Part shown: positions 6,281-11,592 of the stretch, in pieces
Layout: every line of letters starts with the position of its first letter
How positions within the stretch are numbered: position 1 is the first letter of the stretch
Source: an uncultured Bacillota bacterium
GTDB taxonomy: Bacteria > Bacillota > Clostridia > Peptostreptococcales > Anaerovoracaceae
Length of the DNA: 11,592 nt
Direction of reading: 5' to 3'
NCBI GenBank assembly: GCA_946545145.1
Contig: CAMNNG010000035.1
Span: forward strand, 1-11,592
Translations under genes and position numbers: made by a program
The notes under the pieces: model-generated
Told to the model about the DNA's origin: nothing
What the model saw: only the letters and a program-made list of their open reading frames with translations
Database searches by the model: none

Positions 6281-7246
6281 ATGAAAGATATGTATATAAA
6301 AGATCTCAGGACCGGAGAAGAGATCACGAGCTTTTTCATGATCAAGGCGATAGCTATCAAGACGGGATCGAACAGGAAGGCTTACCTCGACATGACGCTC
6401 GGAGACAATACCGGCGAGATAACGGCGAAAAAATGGAACGTGGCTGATGAGGAGTACGACACTCTCAGCAAATATTCCGTAGGAGATATCATCAAGGTAA
6501 GGGCTGAGGTCAAGGAGTGGAACAAGCTCCAGCAGCTTATCATATCGAGGATCAGATACTCTGACCCGACTGACGCGCTCGACATACGCGACTTCATCAA
6601 GGCTGCTCCCGAGGAGCCCGAGGTCATGTACGACTTCATAATGCGCGCGATAGAGACGATAACAGACGCGCAGCTGAAGCAGCTCTGCCGCTACAATATG
6701 GAGACGAACCGCGAAAAGCTGATGTACTGGCCGGCCGCATCGAAGAACCACCATGCGGAAAGGTCGGGCCTTCTCTGGCACATCAAGAGGATGCTCGCAT
6801 CGGGCATAGCTCTGTGCGGAGTGTATACGAACCTGGATCCCGATCTCGTGATCGCAGGCGTCGTTCTCCACGATATCGAAAAACTGACGGAGATCAATTC
6901 GAACGAGCAGGGCGTTTCGGACGGATATTCCTTCGAAGGCCTGATGCTCGGCCATATCGTCCAGGGAGTCAAGGTGCTGGACGCGCAGATGAATGCGATG
7001 GGATTCCCGCATGAGAAGAAGATAATGATAGAGCACATGATACTTTCGCATCACTACGAGCCTGAGTACGGCAGCCCGAAAAAGCCGCTGTTCCCTGAGG
7101 CGGAGCTTCTCCACTACCTGGATATGCTCGACGCGAAGATGTACGATATGCAGGAAGCTGTCGAGATGACGGCTCCGGGAGAGTTCAGCCAGAGGGTATG
7201 GACTCTCGACAACAGGCGCATATACAGAAGGCGTGATGACAAGTAA
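6281..7246 (+). CDS. yhaM: YhaM-family 3'-5' exoribonuclease (OB-fold plus HD domain)
   Basis: This 321-residue protein has the architecture of Bacillus YhaM, a metal-dependent 3'-5' exonuclease acting on RNA and single-stranded DNA; 310-330 residues is the usual length. GGAG (6270-6273) lies 7 nt before the ATG. Residues about 1-105 form an OB-fold nucleic-acid-binding domain, with YLDMTLGDNTGEITAKKW as its most typical stretch. The HD-type catalytic domain follows: H167 in LLWHIKRM, the H197-D198 pair in VVLHDIEKL, then GHIVQG and HMILSHHYEPEYG, and D-containing LHYLDMLDAKM near the end. These are the expected metal ligands. The gene opens a three-gene DNA/RNA-processing operon and its TAA shares one base with the next ATG. 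The family call is firm; the substrate preference is inferred from Bacillus. Confidence 0.9.
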   Translation: MKDMYIKDLRTGEEITSFFMIKAIAIKTGSNRKAYLDMTLGDNTGEITAKKWNVADEEYDTLSKYSVGDIIKVRAEVKEWNKLQQLIISRIRYSDPTDALDIRDFIKAAPEEPEVMYDFIMRAIETITDAQLKQLCRYNMETNREKLMYWPAASKNHHAERSGLLWHIKRMLASGIALCGVYTNLDPDLVIAGVVLHDIEKLTEINSNEQGVSDGYSFEGLMLGHIVQGVKVLDAQMNAMGFPHEKKIMIEHMILSHHYEPEYGSPKKPLFPEAELLHYLDMLDAKMYDMQEAVEMTAPGEFSQRVWTLDNRRIYRRRDDK

Positions 7247-9480
7247 TGACGGAAATATCAGGAACTTTGTCACACATAGTCTTCAGGAGCGAGGAGACGG
7301 GATACACAGTTGCCGTGCTCGATACTGAAGGAGAGAGGATATCCATCGTAGGAAAGATGCTGTCATGCAGCGTCGGTGCTTCCTATGCTCTGAGAGGCGA
7401 CTTCGTCGTCCATCCAAAGTACGGAGAGCAGTTCTCTTTTTCCGAATGCGAGAGCAGGATGCCCGAAGACATCGAAGGGATACTTAACTTCCTCGCTTCG
7501 GGAGCAATCAAGGGCGTCGGAGCGAAGACGGCAGCCCTCATAGTCGAGGCCTTTGGCGGCGACACTTTTTCCGTGCTCGAAAATGAACCCGAAAGGCTCC
7601 TTGAGGTGCCCGGCATAGGAAAGAAAAAGATGGAGGACATAGCTTCCTCGTTCGGTGAGCAGAGAGTGCTCGCTGATATTGCTGTGTTCTTCGAACAGTA
7701 TGATATAGGGCTCACCGAGGTCAGAAGGCTCTACAACGTCTACGGAAAGGACACCGTAGAGAGGATCAAGGCTGAGCCGTACGCTATGGTGGACGACGTG
7801 TTCGGCGTCGGCTTCATCAGGGCCGACCAGATGGCGAAAAAGATGGGTGTCGATCCGGAAGATCCGATGAGGATCAAGAGCGCCGCCGTCCATGTCCTGA
7901 AGGAGACCGCCGCTAACGGTAACACCTTCGCCCCCAAAGAAGATCTCTGCCGCATGACTGCCCAGATGATAGATGTAGCTCAGGAGCTGATCGAAGACGC
8001 CCTGATCGAGCTGATGTTCGAGGGCAGGATCAGGATCGAAAAGCTCGAGGGAAGAGATGTCGTCTATCTGATGGCTTACTTCAGGGCGGAGACCGAGGTC
8101 GCGGGCGATATCGTAAGGCTCTGCGGCTGCACTCCGAAAATGATAGATACGGATACAGATGTCCTGATAGAGCAGAGCGGTATCAGAGCCGGCATCGGCT
8201 TCAGTGAAAAGCAGAAAAAAGCGATATCGACATCGCTCTCATCCCCGGTCAGCGTCATCACGGGCGGACCTGGTACAGGAAAGACGACCGTCATCAACGG
8301 CATCATGGACATACTCCGCGAGGCAGGACTGAAGACGGCGATAGCCGCGCCTACCGGAAGGGCCGCAAAGAGGATAACTGAGACGACGGGATATCCGGCT
8401 TCGACGATACACAGGCTGCTCGAGTACACATATGCCGAAGACGATGAGAATCTCAGGTTTGGAAGGAACAGAGAGAACCCGCTCGATGTAGACGCCGTAA
8501 TAATAGACGAGATGTCGATGGTGGATCTGCTGCTGATGCAGGCGCTTTTAAGAGCGCTTCCCGACGGGACGAGGCTCCTCATGGTCGGCGACGCAGACCA
8601 GCTTCCGCCGGTCGGAGCGGGCAACGTTCTGGGCGACCTGATCGACAGCGAATACGTCGAGTCGATCGAGCTGAAGGAGATATTCAGACAGGCCGAGGAG
8701 AGCCTGATAGTCGTCAACGCCCACAGGATCAACCACGGAGAATATCCGGTCGCGAACGAAAAGGACAAGGACTTCTTCTTCGTGTCGCGCGACAATGAAG
8801 AGAGCATGGTCCGCACTGTCGTCGACCTCGTCGCGAACAGGCTGCCTTCCCACTACACGCAGTTCGACAGCCTCAGAGACATCCAGGTCATGACGCCGAC
8901 GAGGAAGGGCAACATCGGCACGAGGAATCTCAACGTCGAGCTTCAGGCGGTGCTCAATCCGCCGGCTCCGACGAAGGCTGAGAAAAAATTCGCAGGCCGC
9001 TCGCTCAGAGAGGGCGACAAGGTCATGCAGATCAAGAACAATTACAATATAGAATGGAAACTCATAGACACCTTTGAAGAGGGGCAGGGAGTTTTCAACG
9101 GCGACATGGGGATCATCGACAGGATCGACAGTGAGTACGGAAAGCTCACCGTCATATTCGATGACAACAAATACGTAACTTACGATTTCACCGAGCTCGA
9201 CCAGCTGGAGCCGGCCTTTGCGGTGACCGTCCACAAGAGCCAGGGAAGCGAATTCCCGGTCGTGGTCATGCCGGTATCGTGGCTTCCGCCCATGCTCGCT
9301 ACAAGGAACCTTCTCTACACCGCCGTCACGAGAGGCAAGGAGCTAGTCGTCCTGGTTGGATCCGAAAAGAGGATGGACGCCATGGTCGACAACAACAGCA
9401 TCCGCGAGAGATGGTCGGGTCTTGGAGTCAGGCTGAAGGCTCTGCTTGATCAGGCGGCCGGGAATAACTATCAGGTATAA
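7246..9480 (+). CDS. recD2: RecD2-type ATP-dependent DNA helicase
   Basis: This 744-residue SF1B helicase is of the RecD2 (RecD/TraA) type found in Firmicutes without RecBCD, where it acts 5'-3' in repair and replication restart. Order of parts: an N-terminal OB-like region (about 1-75), helix-hairpin-helix pairs (GAIKGVGAKTAALIVEAFG and VPGIGKKKMEDIA, about 85-135), then two RecA-like domains. Walker A GGPGTGKT is at 340-347. Walker B/motif II is D421-E422 in IIDEMSMVD. Motif III is VGDADQLPPVGAGN. An SH3-like insert follows (GDKVMQIKNNYNIEW, FNGDMGIID). Motif VI is VTVHKSQGSEF (about 660-670), with LLYTAVTRGKELVVL after it. All helicase motifs look intact. There is no strong ribosome binding site ahead of it; the one-base overlap with yhaM suggests coupled translation. 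Confidence 0.96.
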   Translation: MTEISGTLSHIVFRSEETGYTVAVLDTEGERISIVGKMLSCSVGASYALRGDFVVHPKYGEQFSFSECESRMPEDIEGILNFLASGAIKGVGAKTAALIVEAFGGDTFSVLENEPERLLEVPGIGKKKMEDIASSFGEQRVLADIAVFFEQYDIGLTEVRRLYNVYGKDTVERIKAEPYAMVDDVFGVGFIRADQMAKKMGVDPEDPMRIKSAAVHVLKETAANGNTFAPKEDLCRMTAQMIDVAQELIEDALIELMFEGRIRIEKLEGRDVVYLMAYFRAETEVAGDIVRLCGCTPKMIDTDTDVLIEQSGIRAGIGFSEKQKKAISTSLSSPVSVITGGPGTGKTTVINGIMDILREAGLKTAIAAPTGRAAKRITETTGYPASTIHRLLEYTYAEDDENLRFGRNRENPLDVDAVIIDEMSMVDLLLMQALLRALPDGTRLLMVGDADQLPPVGAGNVLGDLIDSEYVESIELKEIFRQAEESLIVVNAHRINHGEYPVANEKDKDFFFVSRDNEESMVRTVVDLVANRLPSHYTQFDSLRDIQVMTPTRKGNIGTRNLNVELQAVLNPPAPTKAEKKFAGRSLREGDKVMQIKNNYNIEWKLIDTFEEGQGVFNGDMGIIDRIDSEYGKLTVIFDDNKYVTYDFTELDQLEPAFAVTVHKSQGSEFPVVVMPVSWLPPMLATRNLLYTAVTRGKELVVLVGSEKRMDAMVDNNSIRERWSGLGVRLKALLDQAAGNNYQV

Positions 9481-9524
9481 TACAGGGTATGATAGAGGTA
9501 TCGGTCAGCATCGGGAGGAAAGAG

Positions 9525-10316
9525 ATGATGATCGATAAGCTGCTCGGGATGATATTCCCGGGAGAACTGCACTGCCTCTGCTGCGGCAGTATACTAGGCA
9601 GCAGAAGAAGATATCCCATATGCGATGACTGCATCGGAAAGTTCGGATGGGTCACGGAAAACACATGCCGGATCTGCGGCAAGCCGCTCGCGAAGGTCAA
9701 TGAAAAGCGCGGCATCTGCTACGACTGCAGCGAAAGCGAGCGGACATTCGACAAAGGCTACACATGCGCGCTCTACGGGCTCTACGAAAGAGCCCTTATT
9801 ATGGACCTCAAATACAGGGACAAAAGCTATATCGCAAGAGCTCTCGGCCTCATAATGGCGGACCGCGTTCTCGCCGAAGATGAAGGCGGCGCCGGCCCTG
9901 CCTGGGACTTCGTCACATGGGTCCCGGTAAGCAAAAAGAGACTCGACCAGAGAGGATACGATCAGGCTGAGCTCCTTGCGAGATTCTTTGCCGAAGCTCT
10001 TTCAGAAGGGCGCGGGAGGAGCGGACTGGACGCACCGGCTCTGAAGGGCCTTCTTGAGAGGGCGAAAGATACGGCTCCGATGAAGGATCTTGGAATAGCC
10101 GAGAGAAGAGAAAACGTAAAGAACGCATTCAAAATGAAGAGGAACGCGGTCGTTAAGGAAAAGAGCGTGCTCGTGATCGATGACGTATTCACAACAGGAG
10201 CGACGCTGGAAGCCTGCGCCCGCGCGCTGAAAGAAGCAGGCGCAGCTGGGGTCGATGTCCTGACGTTCGCTTCGGGAGGAGACCACAGAGGGAGAAGTGA
10301 AGATCGAGAGGAATAA
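9525..10316 (+). CDS. ComF-family phosphoribosyltransferase-like protein with zinc fingers
   Basis: ComF proteins support uptake and processing of single-stranded DNA in natural transformation; in other bacteria they act in recombination or remain of unknown role. An ATG at 9489 is possible, but GGGAGGA (9513-9519) lies 5 nt before the ATG at 9525, so I start there (263 aa; the adjacent ATG at 9528 is equally possible). Residues 17-68 hold four CxxC pairs (C17/C20, C33/C36, C48/C51, C65/C68), enough for two zinc sites. The rest is a type I PRTase fold: YALYG-like strands, MDLKYRDKSYIA, VPVSKKRLDQRGYDQAELLA, and the PRPP-binding loop VLVIDDVFTTGATLEAC near 215. The tail beyond TFASG is short and charged. 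It is the last gene of the operon, 44 nt after recD2, a pairing common in Clostridia. Whether this organism is transformable is unknown. Confidence 0.93.
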   Translation: MMIDKLLGMIFPGELHCLCCGSILGSRRRYPICDDCIGKFGWVTENTCRICGKPLAKVNEKRGICYDCSESERTFDKGYTCALYGLYERALIMDLKYRDKSYIARALGLIMADRVLAEDEGGAGPAWDFVTWVPVSKKRLDQRGYDQAELLARFFAEALSEGRGRSGLDAPALKGLLERAKDTAPMKDLGIAERRENVKNAFKMKRNAVVKEKSVLVIDDVFTTGATLEACARALKEAGAAGVDVLTFASGGDHRGRSEDREE

Positions 10317-10361
10317 TAGGGCAGAGTCAACACGATCAGGCTGTAAAAACTTGACGGATGA

Positions 10362-10370
10362 TGGTAAACT
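10362..10370 (+). promoter_or_regulatory. Possible extended -10 promoter ahead of the macrodomain gene
   Basis: TGGTAAACT (10362-10370) fits an extended -10 (TG, one base, TAAACT), with TGTAAA (10342-10347) 17 nt upstream as a poor -35. A TTGACG at 10351 is at the wrong distance for this -10. Transcripts would begin near 10377, directly before the terminator hairpin. The call is weak. Confidence 0.25.
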
Positions 10371-10384
10371 AATAGCACAAGGAC

Positions 10385-10418
10385 CGCCACCCAGTTGCAG
10401 GCCGGGTGGCGTTTTCTT
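10385..10418 (+). terminator. Intrinsic terminator of the yhaM-recD2-comF operon
   Basis: CGCCACCC (10385-10392) pairs perfectly with GGGTGGCG (10404-10411) around an 11-nt loop, followed by TTTTCTTT. It is a strong GC-rich stem with a good U-tract. It lies about 70 nt after the comF stop and 22 nt before the start of the macrodomain gene, whose ribosome binding site follows immediately. Confidence 0.88.
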
Positions 10419-10440
10419 TAGCGCAAGGGAGGTGTGAGGA

Positions 10441-10956
10441 TTGTCAGGAAGAATTGAACTGAAAAGAGGAGATATAACGAAGGCCGCGGAAGTAGAGGCC
10501 ATCGTCAACGCGGCAAACAGGTCGCTTCTCGGAGGCGGCGGAGTGGATGGCGCCATACACAGGGCGGCAGGCCCCGGGCTTCTTGAAGAGTGCAGGACGC
10601 TGGGAGGCTGCGACACAGGAGAAGCGAGGATCACGGGAGCTTATGACCTTCCGTGCGAGTACGTGATACACACTCCGGGACCGGTCTGGCACGGCGGCGC
10701 GAAGGGAGAGCCTGAACTGCTCGCGGCATGCTACAGGAATTCGCTTGCGATATGCTCGGAGAAGGGAATAAGAACGGTCGCTTTCCCGTCCATATCGACG
10801 GGAGTCTACGGCTATCCGGTCAGCAAGGCGGCAAGGGTCGCGGTAGATACGGTAAGGCAGTACATGGCAGATCATCCGGATGACCTCGATCTGGTCGAGT
10901 GGGTGCTGTTCGACGCGCGCACATACGCTGCTTATGAAGAAGCTCTAGGCGAATAA
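10441..10956 (+). CDS. Macrodomain protein, MacroD-type ADP-ribosyl hydrolase / O-acetyl-ADP-ribose deacetylase
   Basis: This 171-residue single macrodomain should bind ADP-ribose and hydrolyse O-acetyl-ADP-ribose or mono-ADP-ribosyl groups on proteins. The start is TTG at 10441: GGGAGG (10428-10433) lies 7 nt upstream, and the protein begins SGRIELKRGDIT exactly where the family begins. The MacroD signature is present: IVNAANRSLLGGGGVDGAIH (residues 21-40), with the second asparagine N26 and the Gly-rich loop, followed by RAAG. The second ADP-ribose loop is SISTGVYGYP. The distal phosphate region VIHTPGPVWHGG is also typical. A weak TTG start behind an attenuator-like hairpin suggests low, possibly regulated expression. 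The thioesterase gene follows after 41 nt without a clear promoter, so the two may be co-transcribed. The neighbours do not reveal a physiological partner. Confidence 0.94.
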   Translation: MSGRIELKRGDITKAAEVEAIVNAANRSLLGGGGVDGAIHRAAGPGLLEECRTLGGCDTGEARITGAYDLPCEYVIHTPGPVWHGGAKGEPELLAACYRNSLAICSEKGIRTVAFPSISTGVYGYPVSKAARVAVDTVRQYMADHPDDLDLVEWVLFDARTYAAYEEALGE

Positions 10957-10997
10957 GGCGAGGCAGAACATATCTTGACAGAAGGAAGGAAAAGAAG

Positions 10998-11420
10998 ATG
11001 GAACCGTACAAGCATACAGTACACTATTACGAGACGGACAAGATGGGGATAACGCATCATTCGAACTACATCAGATGGATGGAGGAGGCCAGGGTCGATT
11101 TCCTCAGAAAGATCGGCTGGGACTATGCAAGGATGGAAGATGAGGGCATCATCTCACCGGTACTTGGAGTCGAATGTGAGATAAAGCATTCCACGAAGTT
11201 CGACCAGGACGTGTACATCACGACATATGTCAAACAGATGGGGCCGGTCAGGATGCAGTTCGGATATGAGATGAAGGACTCTGACGGAAAGCATATCGCA
11301 TCGGGCGTATCGAAACACTGCTTCCTTGGGGAGAACGGTGTGCCTATGAGGCTGAACAGGAGCAAACCTGAGTTCTATGAAGAGATGAAGGCGCTCTGCG
11401 AGGAAGCGAACAGAGACTGA
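10998..11420 (+). CDS. Acyl-CoA thioesterase, YbgC/4-hydroxybenzoyl-CoA thioesterase family (hotdog fold)
   Basis: This 140-residue single hotdog domain should hydrolyse acyl-CoA thioesters in the cytoplasm. AAGGAAGGA (10982-10990) precedes the ATG by 7 nt. The active-site segment YYETDKMGITHHSNYIRW matches the family pattern, with D14 as the likely catalytic aspartate, followed by the helix WMEEARVDFLRKIGW. Later strands (ECEIKHSTKFDQDVYITTYV, VRMQFGYEM) complete the fold. Length is normal (130-150). The acyl substrate cannot be read from the sequence; short-chain or aromatic acyl-CoA are the usual possibilities. It probably shares a transcript with the macrodomain gene. A TTGACA at 10975-10980 has no -10 behind it. 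Confidence 0.92.
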   Translation: MEPYKHTVHYYETDKMGITHHSNYIRWMEEARVDFLRKIGWDYARMEDEGIISPVLGVECEIKHSTKFDQDVYITTYVKQMGPVRMQFGYEMKDSDGKHIASGVSKHCFLGENGVPMRLNRSKPEFYEEMKALCEEANRD

Positions 11421-11425
11421 CGGCT

Positions 11426-11447
11426 GCGGCAGATATTTTTCTGTCGC
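11426..11447 (+). terminator. Hairpin after the thioesterase gene, weak terminator candidate
   Basis: GCGGCAGA (11426-11433) pairs with TCTGTCGC (11440-11447) with one G-U wobble, around a loop of TATTTT. The only T-run is inside the loop and no U-tract follows, so this is a stable hairpin but a poor intrinsic terminator. It may instead protect the 3' end. Confidence 0.35.
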
Positions 11448-11463
11448 GCCAGGTGACCAAAAA

Positions 11464-11472
11464 TGATACAAT
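11464..11472 (+). promoter_or_regulatory. Extended -10 promoter for the right-edge transcript
   Basis: TGATACAAT fits the extended -10 pattern (TG, one base, TACAAT), the same form as the TGATAGAAT ahead of scfA. No -35 is recognisable 16-18 nt upstream. The start would be near 11479, at the first base of the AGACCG hairpin. Confidence 0.45.
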
Positions 11473-11478
11473 GCCAAA

Positions 11479-11592
11479 AGACCGTTACCCGGTCTGTGAT
11501 TGAAAGGCCAGGCCAGCTGCGGGCAAAAGGTCCCACGTAAGCCGTGAGCAAGAGGCCGCGGTGATCATGGCGCAGTTTAGAAGTAAGTCCTC
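11479..11592 (+). other. 5' part of a structured untranslated leader or small RNA, unidentified, runs off the window
   Basis: The 114 nt after the predicted start hold no plausible coding start but several nested pairings. AGACCG/CGGTCT (11479-11484 with 11490-11495) makes a 6-bp hairpin. GTGATT/GATCAT (11496-11501 with 11563-11568) encloses CTGCGG/CCGCGG (11517-11522 with 11556-11561), which encloses CACG/CGTG (11534-11537 with 11543-11546). This looks like a folded RNA such as a riboswitch or T-box leader, or the beginning of a stable ncRNA. I could not match it to RNase P, tmRNA, SRP RNA or a known riboswitch consensus from the visible part. Confidence 0.35.

Noticed and set aside
9489..9524. 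ATG at 9489 as the ComF-family start
   Set aside because: AGGG is only one base upstream, whereas GGGAGGA is well placed for 9525, where the family-like sequence begins.
10975..10980. TTGACA as a promoter -35 for the thioesterase gene
   Set aside because: At 16-18 nt downstream there is only the ribosome binding site and start codon, with no -10 sequence.
11560..11592. Lysine riboswitch, THF riboswitch, T-box or RNase P core at the right edge
   Set aside because: Short resemblances (GGCGC, AGUA; GCGGUGA; GAAGUAAGUCC versus GAGGAAAGUCC) are each broken at conserved positions, and the remainder lies outside the window.
1..11592. CRISPR arrays, insertion sequences, tRNA or rRNA genes
   Set aside because: No regularly spaced repeats, transposase frames, terminal inverted repeats or tRNA-like cloverleaf sequences were seen on either strand.

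Overview
The window looks like a chromosomal segment from an anaerobic Clostridia-type Firmicute. It carries a SCIFF ranthipeptide precursor with its radical SAM maturase, a pair that is near-universal in Clostridia. It also has a YhaM-type exoribonuclease, RecD2 and ComF, strong GGAGG ribosome binding sites, and compact hairpin terminators. Base composition is moderate (about half G+C by eye), with many AGG/AGA arginine and ATA isoleucine codons and AT-rich promoter gaps. I cannot place the genus; a lineage such as Anaerovoracaceae is only a guess. I see no insertion sequences, CRISPR, tRNA or rRNA genes.

Layout. (1) 1-1146: 5'-truncated kbl, glycine C-acetyltransferase. (2) 1176-3302: the SCIFF unit, made of a promoter, a 50-codon precursor (scfA), a hairpin terminator/attenuator, the SPASM-type maturase (scfB), and a small membrane protein overlapping scfB by 4 nt. 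(3) 3309-4042: an unrecognised coiled-coil protein behind a perfect-consensus promoter, ending at a bidirectional terminator. (4) 6098-4149, minus strand: two-domain NAD+ synthetase nadE. (5) 6281-10316: an operon of YhaM-like exoribonuclease, RecD2 helicase and ComF-family protein, closed by a strong terminator at 10385-10418. (6) 10441-11420: a macrodomain hydrolase and a hotdog acyl-CoA thioesterase. (7) 11464-11592: an extended -10 promoter and the 5' part of a structured, unidentified transcript that runs off the window.

Two points stand out. The SCIFF precursor keeps the family signature CGECQTSCQSA and the final NQKCE, but two of the six conserved cysteines are serine. One of these is the residue that aligns with the known thioether donor, and the threonine acceptor next to it is also serine, while the maturase keeps every radical SAM and SPASM cysteine. 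Separately, NadE keeps a complete ammonia-dependent synthetase domain, but its glutaminase domain has glycine where the catalytic cysteine belongs, in a locally diverged motif, so it is predicted to depend on free ammonia.
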